A stretch of 64,000 nucleotides of DNA. Origin: Symsagittifera roscoffensis (Eukaryota; Xenacoelomorpha; Acoela; Convolutidae). The notes under the pieces were generated by a model. It made no database searches. It was not told where the DNA came from and worked only from the letters and a program-made list of their open reading frames with translations. Where the stretch lies: contig NC_087063.1 of assembly GCF_963678635.1 (NCBI RefSeq), positions 52,531,074-52,595,073 on the forward strand, in the 5' to 3' direction. Made by a program: the position numbers and the translations under genes. Shown one piece after another: positions 11,881 to 24,434 of this stretch (position 1 is its first letter; every line of letters begins with the position of its first letter).

Positions 11881-12109
11881 GAGAAAAAAAGTTCATTTAA
11901 AATTGATTCATGTTGACTAATTTTGATTAAACTCTTTCAGATAATTCATGAAAATTGGTTAAAAATCAAACCATCACACTCATAACTACTAAATAATGAA
12001 AAACCACCCCAGTCAAGAACAATTGGTCAATTTCTTATGATTCTGGTTCTACAATTTGTTTAAATTCCTTGATGCATTGAAATTTTTACAACAGTTTTTC
12101 AAGCGAACA

Positions 12110-12440
12110 AGACTGCACGCATGAAGGCAAAACACTGAAACATCTGACTGTCCCTTAAAGTCTATGGAATCAGTTATTACTAAAATATATTTTAAAAATC
12201 AAGACTTATACTCAAAAAAGTGTCTAGAACGGGTTAGTTAGTCCGAATAGATTAATTTAAGTCAAATTCTGATGACATACAAGCCGGATTCAAAATCTTA
12301 GAACGGGTACAGAAATAACGTATAGGGCGCGTTAATTGTGCCCACATAGGCAAACTCTTCAAGCTTCCATAAACATTAAAAAAAGGGATCTTGGATGAAA
12401 AAAAAATAGACCAAGCACACGTATTCATTTCTTTCTTCGA
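12110..12440 (-). repeat. R1-family repeat, reverse copy (diverged)
   Basis: ATGAAGGCAAAACACTGAAAC, AAAGTCTATGGAATCAGT, GGGCGCGTTAATTGTGCCC and CCAAGCACACGTATTC show a decayed reverse copy. The internal order matches 10605-11160. Confidence 0.5.
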
Positions 12441-14527
12441 AAATTGGACAAACGGTTTCCTTGTGAAAAATAAATTAATTACTGCTGATTATAAAGCCCA
12501 TTAGTCCGGGTTGACCTGCACACAAAGATAATGTTAATCATACAATTTCACAAATGGAGCAATGGACAAAACGCTAGTAATACCATTTCATACTATTTTC
12601 AAAAATACCAAAATTCAACGAAAAATTTATTACCTAGTTAAGAGGATTTTTGAAGCAGATACCCTAAATGTAATGGTTTTGAAATTAAATTCACAAAATT
12701 TGATTTCAATTTTTTTTCGTTTGAAAAAGCTGGCCATACAGTTGAGTGACTAGCACAACAAAGCACAAAAATTTGAGGGAGGGCTTACTTTGTTTTTTTT
12801 TTCAATCGCGAAAACATTTCTAAGCAGAAACAAGCAAATTTCGAAAAAAAACTAAAAATAAAATCAGAATGCATTTTTCAGACTGCACATTTTGTGCAAA
12901 AATTGTGTTTTTCTTTTAAATAGTAAGATAATTTTAAAATTGGTCAAAAAAATAGGTAGCGAGTTAAAAGCACACAAAGATTCACAAATAAGCTTTTTAG
13001 CCGTACGAAAAAGTCACAAACTTTATTACGAGACCAAACTGTGCACTGGATTACGAGACCAAACTGTGCACAATTTGATGTCAGTAGGTCACAGAAATTT
13101 AAAGACAAGTCTTCAAATGTGTTCCAAAATCTGAGTGGATTCCACGCACAAACAAGTGTAGCGTAAAATTTGTCGGCACATTAGTCTTGTCGCTATTTCC
13201 GCAATGAGCGGATTGGCTAGTTGTTCCGGAAACTTCAAAGATACGAAGAATCCGCTTAAAAGCGGATTCTGCAATGTAAGCTGATTGCATGAATAAAAAG
13301 GTGTTTTAGATTTGTTTTTTATACTAAAGTGAACCAGTCCTTGCGTGAACAATTAAAAAGTACAGCAAGAATTATTATGTAGCCAATGCAAAAATTAAAA
13401 GCAAGGACTTGTTAATTTTTAGTGTTTGCAAAAAATGAAGTTCAACTCTCAGCATTACAACCCAAGAAAAATTTGGTTTCTTTTTTTTTACTATTTGAGA
13501 TCGGAAAATGATCATTATTTCAGTATTTGAGATTTAAAAAGGTTCACTTTTCCAGTATTAGACAGTTTGCTGGTGACCCACAAAAAAGATATTATTAGAA
13601 AATGTACTTTTGAGACATAATTTTAATTGTAACTGGATTTTGCAAACAAAATAGGGATTCATTTTTCAATATTTGCATTCTGCTTACATTAGCAGATTCC
13701 GCAGCTGCTACATTTATTGAACCTATATTTTTTATTTGTTTGTGGATTCCACAAACTATTTGGGATTCCGCAAATAAAGTTGCGGGTTCCGCAAATTCGA
13801 TTATAATTGGATTGATTTTGAGCGGTACAGTGTTTTAGCTATTTGTTTGTTGAATCCAAAACAGCAAAGAAGATCGAAGAAAAGCTGCAATGTAGCGAAC
13901 TCTGCGACAAATCTCAATTTAGCCTTTTGCCGAATCCGATTATACATGTAAGTCACAATAAGCACAGTTTGGCCTCTTAATATTTTGTTTCAAATATTTG
14001 TGAATCTAGAACAGTAATTTATGCGGTAAACTTCCAAATGCAACTTATTTGAGGTTCTTGGCACTAAATATTCTTTTCTCATTTGAGAAAATTTTTGCTT
14101 ATTGTGCTATGAACTGAACACAGAAACTTGAAGCGAAACTCAAAAAGATTTCTTTTTCAAATAAAGAGACAACAATTGCCACACAGTTTCTTACAACGAA
14201 AAAAGGTTATTCGAACAATTTCCTACAAAAAAAATGTTTTTCAAACAATTTCCAACAACAATAAATGTTACACAATTTCATACTGCAGAAAAAAGCGAAG
14301 ACACATAATTTGACACTGCGAAAAAGTGCTAGTCGCAGAGTTATCAGACATTTTTCTGAACGTGTGAAATGCGAGGCTTATAAGTGTGTAATTGTATAGC
14401 CATCCCGGGAGTTGCCAACCCAGGAGTTGAGCAAAATTTTGCTCAATTTTTCCCACCGATAAAATTTTACCAAAGTTTAAATTGTATTCAGCAGCTTTAC
14501 CAAGTTAAATTGAGATTACCTTCCGCA
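12441..14527. other. AT-rich intronic DNA with short repeats
   Basis: No gene recognised. A 21-nt unit TTACGAGACCAAACTGTGCAC occurs twice, near 13025 and 13051. The motif GATTCCGCAA and relatives recurs between 13200 and 13800. From 14160 to 14330, four degenerate units beginning CACAGTTTC or CAATTTC form a minisatellite-like run. Confidence 0.45.
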
Positions 14528-14937
14528 CCAAAGTTTCTTGGATAAAACTCAATGATAATGCATTTTTGTTGACAAAGTCTACATAATCGAAATCGATTAT
14601 AGTGTCAAACTTAGACAACGTAATGAATTTTTAACCCATGTATTTTGATTATTTTTAAAAAACAGAAATCCATTCAAATTCATTGTATTCGATTATAATC
14701 CATTTTTGTTTTTATCATATAATCGATTCTTTTGTACATACAATCCATGAAAGTCTATATCCCCCTGTTCATCCTCATGTTCAATACTCACTACTTCAAC
14801 CCCACGTCCCCACATTACCCCAACCTCCCCCCGCCCCGCGCTACGCAAAGCACCCACACACCCGTCGCTACGCTAACCGTTCACATCAACACCTACTCAA
14901 GTTTTTCTAATACGCCCTCCCTCACAAATTTAAATCC
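14528..14937 (+). repeat. Duplicated block, copy A
   Basis: Nearly identical to 17074-17467. Both begin CCAAAGTTTCTTGGATAAAA and run through CGATTATAGTGTCAA, ATAATCGATTC and TCCCCCTGTTCATCC to CGCCCTCCCTC. This is the left part of unit 1 of a partial tandem duplication. Confidence 0.85.
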
Positions 14938-15869
14938 CTCATGCGTTAAACCTAATCCCCACCCATATTCCTCATTAAATCACCTGAATAGGTAAGTATG
15001 GGATAGAAAGTAAGCTTAGGGGATAGGGTAAATTGTGGGATTGGCAAAAACTGAATTGAAAAAATAACAAAAAATACAAGCAATTGAAATTTAGAAAAAT
15101 TGAAATTAAGTGAGAGAGCAGAATAACTAACAAGAGTTTCAATCAAATTTGAACAAATGAAAAAAATCTGAAAAGTTGTTTCTAATCGGAGGGTTGAAAA
15201 AATAGACGATAACCACTTTGGACGGATGCTCTGAAAACGAAATTAGACAGACATTTTTTCTAACAAAACTGGCAGTTTAGGTTCAACTGCTAAAAAAGCA
15301 AAGACCCATCAACATTTTTAAGAGTCAAGTTTCACAAAAAAAAGTAAACAATACCACTGATTATCAAAAAATCTATTATATATTGCTTATGAAACTTTAA
15401 TCAGAGTGTTGAAAAGCATTTTTGAACTGCATAATTTATAAAATTCCTAAATGGGAAAATTTTATGAGCCTCTTTATTAAAGCTCAAACGAATTTAGTTG
15501 TATCAGCGAAAGTTATTTAGTAGTCAGTAAACAAAATTCGGCCACGATAACAATACAGACACATCACAATTCCCATAATTGTTGTTTTGAATTGACGTCT
15601 TTGTTCGTTTTTTTGTTTCATCTAACTTGCTGGTCGTCTAATTTCCGCAGTTCCATACAATCCAATATAATCGATCAAAATGGAAAATGTTTTTTCAATA
15701 AACCTTTTTCGAAAAAAAATGAAAATAATTGGTCATGATTCATTAAGAATGGTTTCTAGGGCTTCAAAATTTATTAAAACCATAACCCAATTACAATCGA
15801 AAATAATCGTTTTTTTTTTCTTCAAATTTTAGAAAGACAACAAAAGGCAATATAATTAAATATAATCAT
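14938..15869. other. Sequence present only in unit 1
   Basis: AT-rich sequence with no gene recognised. It belongs to the 1.59 kb that separates the duplicated block from the endonuclease part in unit 1 and is missing from unit 2. Confidence 0.4.
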
Positions 15870-17073
15870 CCATGAAAATTCAGTGCAGGTTTAATTCAGA
15901 AGCACGGGTTCAATCGACGCCGTCTTCGGGTGGTGAATCCGACAGCCCGGCTCGTCAGGTTGCAAATGGCGTCAAGCTCCTTCTCTCATGGGTCTGGGGA
16001 AGATCAGAAGTCTCTGGGTTTTCGGCTATGGAGCCGGCTGTTAATCTTCATTTTACTCTTTTATTCCGGCATTAACTCGAACCCTGATCTCTACAACTGT
16101 TCCTCTTACAACCAATACATACACCGTAGCCAAGCAAGTGTCTGATGCCGCATATGTGGCTGGATACATTTTAAATGCAGGGGCCTAAAGTTTTTAAAAG
16201 ACCATCACCGTGAATTTTACTGCCTCTATGCACCTCTACGTACATTATACCTCTCCCCAGAACCAAAGTCACTCCTACTCGCCCGGTAACAACTTCCCCC
16301 AACTACACACCATCAACCCTTCCCAATTATACCAGCTCACCCTCTTTCGCAAAACCCAAAACTGACCAAGCCCGCAAACCCGACCTACACTCAACTGTCT
16401 AAAGGCACCCTAAGACTACTACAAAACAATTGTAATTGAACATATGGTAAAGCCCCCGAAATTGCAGCTTTCCAAAATCAAAACTCTATTGCCCTTTTCC
16501 AGTAAACCAAGTTAAGAAAAAAAAAGTCGTAACCCCCCCTAGGTCCTTTCTGCTCACTCATCCGTAAAGACCAAAATCATGAGGGTGCTGGCCTCCTCAT
16601 TGCTATTCACAAATCAATATAGTACGAAGAACTTACTTCATATACCGACTATACGCTAGAGGCTATGAGTATCTCTGCAGTAGCCAGGTCGAGGAATTTT
16701 CGTATCAGTAACTTTTACATCCAACCCGAACTAGTTGTCCTCGCGGTTACATCGCATCCCTCTCTGATCTTCTAGATCCTGGTGATGCTCTGGTTCTGGG
16801 GGACGCCAACGATCATTCGTCCCTCTGGAGTTCGAATATCAAAAAAATCAGTATTCTCTAATGAAATCACCGAACCCACACTTGCACCATTAAATGACAA
16901 TAACCAAACAAGAGTACCTTTTGGTACTGATACACAACATTCCTCACCTGATATTTTCCTACCATCGCAGTCCCTTTTATTTTCTGCATTGTGGAACCCT
17001 ATCAAAACCCTTGGCTCCGACCACCTCTCCTTAGTTATCGAATGATCGCTCGATACGCTTTCTCCAAAAAAGA
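15870..17073 (+). pseudogene. Non-LTR retrotransposon, 5' part and endonuclease (unit 1)
   Basis: Decayed 5' region and apurinic endonuclease of a Jockey/CR1-like non-LTR retrotransposon. From about 16425 the frames read like the family's N-terminal segment (KAPEIAAF). They continue with RKDQNHEGAGLLIAIHKS, then a GDANDHS-like segment, TRVPFGTDTQHSSPDI and LGSDHLSLVIE, which carries the late SDH catalytic motif. Stops and frame changes break it repeatedly. It ends abruptly at CTTTCTCCAAAAAAGAC, where the duplicated block B begins. Confidence 0.75.
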
Positions 17074-17467
17074 CCAAAGTTTCTTGGATAAAACTCAATG
17101 ATAATGCATTTTTGTTGACAAAGTCTACATAATCGATTATAGTGTCAAGCTTAGACAACGTAATGAATTTTCAACCCATGTATTTTGATTATTTTTAAAA
17201 AACAAAAATCCAATCAAACTCATTGTATTCGATTATAATCCATTTTTGTTTTTATCATATAATCGATTCTTTTGTACATACAATCCATGAAAGTCGATAT
17301 CCCCCTGTTCATCCCCATGTTCAATACTCACTACTTCAACCCCACGTCCCCACATTACCCCAACCTCCCCCCGCCCCGCGCTACGCAAAGCACCCACACA
17401 CCCGTCGCTACGCTAACCGTTCACCTCAACACCTACTCAAGTTTTTCTAATACGCCCTCCCTCCCAA
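17074..17467 (+). repeat. Duplicated block, copy B
   Basis: Second copy of 14528-14937. Here it is followed at once by the endonuclease sequence, without the 1.59 kb found in unit 1. The offset to copy A is about 2.54 kb. Confidence 0.85.
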
Positions 17468-20200
17468 AACTCGTAACCCCCCTAGGTCCTTTCTGCTCAC
17501 TCATCCGTAAAGACCAAAATCATGAGGGTGCTGGCCTCCTCATTGCTATCCACAAATCAATATAGTACGAAGAACTTACGTCATATACCGACTATACGCT
17601 AGAGGCTATGAGTATCTCTGCAGTAGCCAGGTCGAGGAATTTTCGTATCAGTAATTTTTACATACACCCCGAACTAGTTGTCCTCGCGGTTACATCGCAT
17701 CCCTCTCTGATCTTCTAGATCCTGGTGATGCTCTGGTACTGGGGGACGCCAACGATCATTCGTCCCTTTGGAGTTCGAATATCAAAAAAAACAACGAGGT
17801 CAAGTATTCTCTAATGAAAACACCGAACCCACACTTGCACCATTAAAAGACAATAACCAAACAAGAGTACCTTTTGATACTGATACACAACAATCCTCAC
17901 CTGATATTTCCCTAGCATCGCAGTCCTTTTTGTTTTCTGCATTGTGGAACCCTATCAAAACCCTTGGCTCCGACCACTTCTCCTTAGTTATCGAATGATC
18001 GCTCGATACGCTTTCTCCAAATAAGACATACATGAACTTCCTCAAGGCTGATTGGCGGCAATTTAAAGAGGAGATTGAGGCGGGTATCATCGTTTTAAGT
18101 CTTCCTCCTTCAATTGCGGCCGAAGAAAATTTCTTTAGGGATCTGATGCTCAGGGCAGCACGCCGCCACATTCCTGCCGGTCGTCACTGCCATTGTACCC
18201 CGTCTCTTTTTGCAGAATCAGCTGCTTTTCCTGCTGAAAGAGACCGCGGCCGCCACAACAAGAGTCAGTCCCAGAAAACCACACAGAATTCTCGTTACGC
18301 AACATCCCAACTTAACTCCCAACTCCTGAATCAGACAGCAAAAGGCAAGAGAATTAAATTGCTGTATAGTCCTCCAGACCCTTAATTCCCGCACTGGTGC
18401 CAGAAAGTTCTGGTAAGTGGTATGCTCCTTAAACAGATCCACGCCTGTGGTACGGAGGTATCCTTATAATTTTGGATCTGAAACCATAACCTCCGATACT
18501 GACATAACAAAAGCATTCAATAAGCATCTTACCAATGCTAGAATCCATACTCCTGACAAGTTTTGCAGGAAAACAAAGCACAAAATTGTCAAGTTTTCTC
18601 TTTCTGATAACCCAACTTTTCCCCCAACAAACTGAACAAGCCCTTGCAGATAGCAAGCCCTCGCCAGAACTCATTCCGGATGGCCTTTGTAGTGAAACAC
18701 CTCGGACCGCTTGCACTTGATTAGTTGACTCATTTTTTTATCAACTTTCGCTGTCTGAAAGCATTATCCCTCAAATGTGGAAAAAATTCAAAATAATGCC
18801 CCTGCCCAAACCTGAAAAGAACCATAAAGTTTCAATATCATACAGCCCTATTTCACTACTGTGCCCCGCCGTCGAAAGTTTGGATAGGCTCATCCTCCCT
18901 TTTTTAACAAAATGCCTTTCAAAGGCCACACACTAACACGTTTTCCTCCCTTTTCACTCCACCACCACTGCACTCTCAACATTTGCTGGTTTTTATCACC
19001 GATGGTTTTCACCAAAGACGACCTCCTTTGCCTAGTGTTCTCGCCACACTTGATTTTTCCAAGGCAATTAATTGACACACCGCTGCCAATTTGGCTGAGC
19101 AATTTTTTTGCGGCTGACAAGCCACCACCATTTTCAACAACCAAGAATCCATGCACAAAATTGTTCACTGTGGATTTCCCGAGAGCTCAAAAATAACACC
19201 AATATTTTTTGATTTTTACGTCCACGACGCGCCTTCGGATATCGAGTCCTGATATCGAGGCTGCAACACGTTTACTTAATGGTTATCTACACCAACTTTC
19301 ATTTTTTTCACCTCCCAAAAGCTAGCATTCGCGTCATCTGAAGGATTGATTATCTTGCTTTTGTTTTACAACAAAGTTTTTAACAAAACGCCAACAGTCT
19401 TTTTAAGTAACGAACCTCTACCTCTTATTAAAATTTCAATTAATAATTTTGACACAACCCTAAGATTTGCAGCTCACTGCAAGAGATCTGCTGACAATGC
19501 TCGACGCAGGATAGAGTCCCGAAGGCATTAGCAGGCTCCTCTTGGGATATTTCTAAAGTGACCCTACTTTTAACCTACAAAGCTTTAAATCGCCCTAATT
19601 TAGACTGTGCATCCCCGGCCCGGGAGCATACCGCCAGCAAAATGTCCATTAATCACCTGCAGGTCACTCAAAATTAAGCCCTCCGTGTGATCACTGGCTC
19701 AACTCTAATGAGCTCCACTGCCCACCAGCACAGTGAAGTCGAGATCCTAAACGTTAATAAACACCACTACCTTTTGACTTCTGGGTTTGTAATTCAACAT
19801 GTCGTTTGCATCACCCAAATCATTTCTATCACTGTTACCACAAACCACCTCAGCTTGTTCGGCAACGCAACTTATGTGCTTTTAAAGAGACGTCACAGAC
19901 ACTTTCTTAATCGACCTAACCCTGCCGCTAAAACTGAACGACTCAGAAGAAGTTTTCACTTTCGTTTTTGACACTAAAAGACCATTTTGAAACAAAGTCA
20001 TACAAACCCAGGAACCATATTCATCCGAGCATCGACCCTTCAGAACATTCCTTGCCAGAACCAACCGCTGTAATTTTTCCCAACTTCGTTCGGGTTACAG
20101 TCGGTTTTAAACACCTACCTCGCCCGCTTAGACAACCAAGTTTTTCGGCTTTGCCCTTACTAATTTTTGTCACCCCACACTAGTTGCCACCTTTTCAACT
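17468..20200 (+). pseudogene. Non-LTR retrotransposon (unit 2): endonuclease and reverse transcriptase, dead
   Basis: The endonuclease part (17468-18005) repeats 16528-17060. The sequence then continues past the unit 1 breakpoint. The RT region reads, across frames and stops, IIPQMWKKFKIMPLPKPEKN near 18770, YSPISLLCPAVESLDRLILP near 18845, and a STTTAL-type segment. After a degraded SPDIEA segment near 19240 come RFAAHCKRSADNARRR near 19470 and the usual C-terminal TGS-like segment near 19680. These match the order in Jockey/CR1-like elements. No intact YADD box or long frame remains. Confidence 0.75.
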
Positions 20201-20475
20201 GCCCCAGAAATCCCTCCCTTTTTACTCTCGCAGACTTGTGGTTAAAGCCGGTTGAAGTAGCAAAATACCTTAGCCTCGAGACGCATGAGCTGAACCAGCC
20301 AAACGTGAGCTAAAGAAAGAATAAAATTCAGAAGCACCAGGTTATATCATAATCATGGAAAATTAGGCAATGTTGAACAATTTTATAAAAGAATCAACTA
20401 TTGACATTTGTCATGAGTAAAATTTTCTTTACTAAGGCATAATTTAGCCGTTTTGCTGCTTAAGCCTCTCTTTTG

Positions 20476-20605
20476 CTTACAATGGAGAGTGTTTTGAAAG
20501 GAGAAATTGAAACCGAGTGTTTTGAAAGGGGAAGTGTTTTGAAAGGGAGAGTGTTTTGAAAGGGGAAGTTGAAAGGGGAAGTTCCCCTTTTTGAAAGGGG
20601 AAGTT
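20476..20605 (+). repeat. Minisatellite, GTGTTTTGAAAGGGGAA units
   Basis: About six units of the type GTGTTTTGAAAGGGGAA or a shorter GTTGAAAGGGGAA run head to tail, with the inverted stretch TTCCCCTTTTTGAAAGGGGAA in the middle. It has no coding sense. Confidence 0.75.
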
Positions 20606-20649
20606 GAAACCGAGTCTGCTATAAAAGTCAATGAAAAATGGAATAAAGT

Positions 20650-20890
20650 TTCGTTTTAGTTTAAACAGTACTGCGTGCCGCAAGGAACAGTACTGGGACC
20701 GTTGTTTTTCATTTTTTATATCGATGATGAAAAAACGAATCGAATCTCCGATGGATGTGTTTTGGTACAGTTTACAGATGAGTGCTTGATGCAGGCGTCA
20801 TCTATATCTTCAAATGACGCTCTTCATTTTTGCACAGAATCATTCAAAATTAAACGCATCAAAACCGTGTTTCATTTTATATGAACAGAA
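20650..20890 (+). pseudogene. Non-LTR reverse transcriptase fragment
   Basis: CVPQGTVLGPLFFIFYIDD matches the conserved VPQGSVLGPLLF-INDL block of non-LTR reverse transcriptases. The expected ADD catalytic box is degraded to FTDE. Only this block is recognisable, so it is a truncated dead copy from a family different from the element ending near 20200. Confidence 0.75.
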
Positions 20891-21487
20891 TATGGAACAG
20901 ACCGTCTTCCTATAAATCACCATTATGACGAGAAAACTTTTGAATAAAAATGATTCGGAAAAAAATTTGCCAAAAACGGCTCAAGGAAGTAGGACCACAG
21001 ATGCAATTGGACTACAAATGCCTAAAATATCTTTTGTTGACTCGATTCACTGTTTAGTTTTTAACGCATTTAGGTTATGCAGCAAAATGTTTGCGGCAAA
21101 TTGTTGCAACGTCAATGATGTCTTCAAAGAAGTGGTTGAACTGGAACCTAAAACCCACATCCAAACTAAAATCTTTGGCCGCCCAGCGTAAAGCAAGTCC
21201 CTTATTGGAATTGAAAACAGAATTAAATTGAAATGTGTAACTTATCTAACCAGTGTATTATGATTGAAAGAAGAGCTTTTCCAAATCATTCAAATTTCTA
21301 AGAGCCTATGCACATACCATAATTGAATTAAACAAAGAGTTCTCGATAATAACTGTTCAACGGTTTTTCTAAGAAAAATGGTTTTTTCCCAAAATTTATC
21401 TCATTACCAGTAAATTACAAAAGTTTGACAACAGTACTTCAACGTTTAGAAAAAACTGAAGTAGCTCAATTCTACCCTAGTCGATCA
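20891..21487. other. No gene recognised
   Basis: AT-rich. The first 300 bases may be decayed 3' sequence of the preceding RT fragment, but nothing firm can be seen. Confidence 0.35.
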
Positions 21488-21662
21488 AGGGAGGTTATAT
21501 TGCAAGATCTTGCAAGAATCTTGCAAAAGAGGATTATCTTGCAACATCTTGCAATATGGAGGTTATCTTGCAAGATCTTGCAAGATGGAGGTTATCTTGC
21601 AAGAATCTTGGAAGAGGGAGGCTATCTTGCAAGAACCTTGCAAAAATCTTGCAAGATAACCA
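21488..21662 (+). repeat. Minisatellite, GGAGGTTATCTTGCAAGATC units
   Basis: About five tandem units of 29-45 nt, each with GGTTATCTTGCAAGA and extra CTTGCAAGA insertions. ATCTTGCAAGAT is itself palindromic, so the array can fold at many places. It is open in one frame, but only because of its periodicity. Confidence 0.85.
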
Positions 21663-22008
21663 ACCCAAAATTTCTGTAGAAAAACAAAAAAAATAACAGA
21701 AACTAGGTGTAACATCAAAACAAATTGATTCTTGAACGAGAACCCAATATTTTTTCGAGTTGATCTGAAAAAAAGTCTATTTTTTGTTTCAAAATTGTTA
21801 GTTTGAATCGTTAAAAATTGTGCGGAGTTTGCTCTCGATGAATCATATGTGATCTGTTTTGCAGTGATTCAAATTTTCTCAAACTGAGAAAAAAACTTCA
21901 AATCATTTAAAAATTTGTTTTGTTTTTCCAATCGAGAAAGAATTGATCAAATTCTTTTTAAATTTTTTAATGAGCCTGATTTTTAGTCAGCTTAATAGTA
22001 CTTTGATC

Positions 22009-22009
<1 letters not shown>

Positions 22010-22055
<46 letters not shown>
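22010..22055. repeat. (TA)n microsatellite
   Basis: Uninterrupted alternating AT run of about 45 bases. Confidence 0.95.
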
Positions 22056-22056
<1 letters not shown>

Positions 22057-22119
22057 GAGACGAAAATATTTTGTGAATTCTAAATTTTTGTTCCTACCAT
22101 TGAAAATGGGGAGGATTTC

Positions 22120-22300
22120 GTCTTCGGCAAAAAGTTTTTTTTTTATTTTTGCCAATCAAAGTAAGGTGCCACAAGTAATAACTGGAATGAGGTGAGAGTT
22201 TAGCATGAAAAAAGTTTTTTACTCGTAATTCTTACAAAAAGTTTTCAGTGTTGAAAAAAAACCATTTGAATTTTGTAAATTTTAGTCTGTTCATGGAAGA
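22120..22300 (+). repeat. R2-family repeat, fragment
   Basis: T-run followed by GCCAATCAAAGTAAGGTGCCAC, AAGTAATAACTGG and TTTTCAGTGTTGAA. The same order follows the T-run in the R2 copies at 6120 and 8510. Confidence 0.4.
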
Positions 22301-23253
22301 AAATAGCAAATTAGCAGGTTAAATTTTCCTCTTAAGCAGCAAAAAATTTAGTTTCACTGCAAAAAATAATTTTTTGTCTTTTTCTATTTTTCTTAAAAGT
22401 GTTGTTTGTTTCCCTTAAACTGTTTGAGGTATGTTTTTCTTTCTTTTTTATTCGTGTTGTTGTAGTTTTTTTCTGTCTTGAAATCGTTTCCGATATTTAT
22501 TTTTGGCGGCATGACTTAAAGACTCCCTCATTTGTTTTTTAAGAGTAATGAACGTACTGAATACTCTTATATAGGTCTTGCTGATTTTTTTTCTCAAATG
22601 CGTCTTCCAAATGCGTCTACTGAAGGTTTTAAGGAGAATCCATCAGCTCATCTCGATTACTGTAATTGTGTGAAAAAAAAACGTAATTTTCATCTTGTGC
22701 TTAATCTTTGCTTGTAATTATTTTATTTAAATTTATGTTCTTTATTGATGTAAATTGGGTTTTTCCTATTTTGAGAGATTCAGGTATAAGGAGTGGATCA
22801 AAACTTGAAGATAGCCGCATATCACAAAAAAAAAGTTTTAAAAAAATGAAGCTTTCTGGGGGCAATCTGCCTAGCGGGCTGTGTGCATGTATGTGTAGCT
22901 AAGGTTGCTTCCACGAACGCTACTTGCTTGTCGTCGCGTGTAAAGCTGTTTTTGCCCAAAAAAATTGTATCTTTACAGGAGGTTAGCTTGTTGAGTCCTA
23001 ATTGGTTAATTTCGTTCTAGCAGTAAACTTTAGTCCTTTGTAAACTTGAGTTTACTACATACTATTTGAATGACTAAACTGACAATCTTGCATTGATGTA
23101 TCGAATTTGTACAATGAATGATGTGTTCTTTTTTCTTCTTCTTCTAGAGTTTTACTTTTTTGAAAGCCATTGATATCAGCTTAGAACATTTTCATATTAC
23201 TTATTTTACAAAATAAACACGTTATTTTATGGTATACGTTTATGTTTTATAGC
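22301..23253. other. No gene recognised
   Basis: AT-rich intronic DNA. A slightly GC-richer stretch at 22855-22950 was checked for RNA or protein coding, and nothing was recognised. Confidence 0.35.
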
Positions 23254-23540
23254 CACCCGGGACGAAGTCGCGACATAACAAAATACAGGCGCGGCAAGAG
23301 TTTGGCAACTCAAAACCAATGTAACTGATAAACCATTGCGGTCGGAGCGGCTCAACAAACATTCGAGAACGGCGCAACATAAGAAAAGAGACCGACCGAC
23401 TTGACTTTAAAAATTGCAGTTCTGCATCTGCGCGACTAGAAAAAAAACCGCGGCAACCGGCTGGACTAAACAAAAAAGACAAAAATTTTTCTTGAGTCAA
23501 GCTGCCAGTCTTTTCTTAAGTCGTGGACCTCGAACCGGGT
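23254..23540. mobile_element. GC-rich inverted-repeat element (MITE-like)
   Basis: The left end CACCCGGGACGAAGTCGCGAC and the right end GTCGTGGACCTCGAACCGGGTC are imperfect inverted repeats. The 290-bp interior is much richer in G and C than its surroundings. The open frame across it has no family match. It is probably a short non-autonomous DNA element. Confidence 0.45.
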
Positions 23541-24434
23541 CTAGCCTAATTTTTTTCTAGCTTTCATTGAAACTAGCTAAGTTATGATGCAACATAATAG
23601 TTCTTTCCAAGTGTGATACAAGTTATGCAAGACCATCAAATGAAAAGTTATAGGGTATTATGATGATTTTAAGAGGCTTTTTACACAATGTATAGTTCTT
23701 TTTGATGGTTCATACTTTACTAAGTCTCACTAAAAACTTTAGAGTTGCAATGGGTTATAACTTGTTCAAACATCTAAATTTGGAGCTTAGAATTCATAAA
23801 AAACTGATGAAACGTATATTATAACTGTTATGTAATCCATTTTTTAATTGTGCGCGTAGTTTTTTGAAATAAATATTTTTCTCTTTGATTGCGAAAAAAT
23901 GTTTTCGCCCGAATTTTTGGCAATCTGATTGTACACAATGGGTTACATAAAATTGACAATGCGATATTCAAATATATCTCCCGGGTCGGATATTCGACTT
24001 TATCGACAACGCAATTAAAAAAAAAACGAAATTACAATTTAGGTTTTTCACGTCATATTTAGTAGAAAATCTTGACCAGTATACAAAGAAGTTTTCCGAT
24101 TTCGGGTTGAAAACAAAGCCGAATGAACATAAAACTCGATCGACAATAAGTGTTTGAGGGCAAGTGGACGAGATGTTTTGAATTGTTCCAAAAATGAAGA
24201 TGCTAAAAAAGAGAGGTAGTCATTTGCATGCAAAATGCCGGCAAGGATTCGAGAACTGCCGCATGCATAGTTTGAAGGCCGGATAATTTTCTTAAACGAG
24301 AATCCGTTAACTAGTCATAAACTTAATTTTTCAAAATTGCCATGTTTTTTACAGCCTGAGCATTATATATGGATTTTAACAGCATCCTACTCCATCATTA
24401 CAATGCCAAAATGTGCACTGAAAAGGCGCACGTC
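23541..24434. other. No gene recognised
   Basis: AT-rich intronic DNA without visible features. Confidence 0.35.

Noticed and set aside
21425-21679. 84-codon frame with repeated GGYLAR-type units as a repeat protein.
   Set aside because: The frame stays open only because the minisatellite units are nearly a multiple of three. Unit lengths vary, and there is no conserved flanking coding sequence.
22855-22950. GC-richer stretch considered as an RNA gene or exon.
   Set aside because: No stem-loop architecture, tRNA boxes or protein similarity could be identified.
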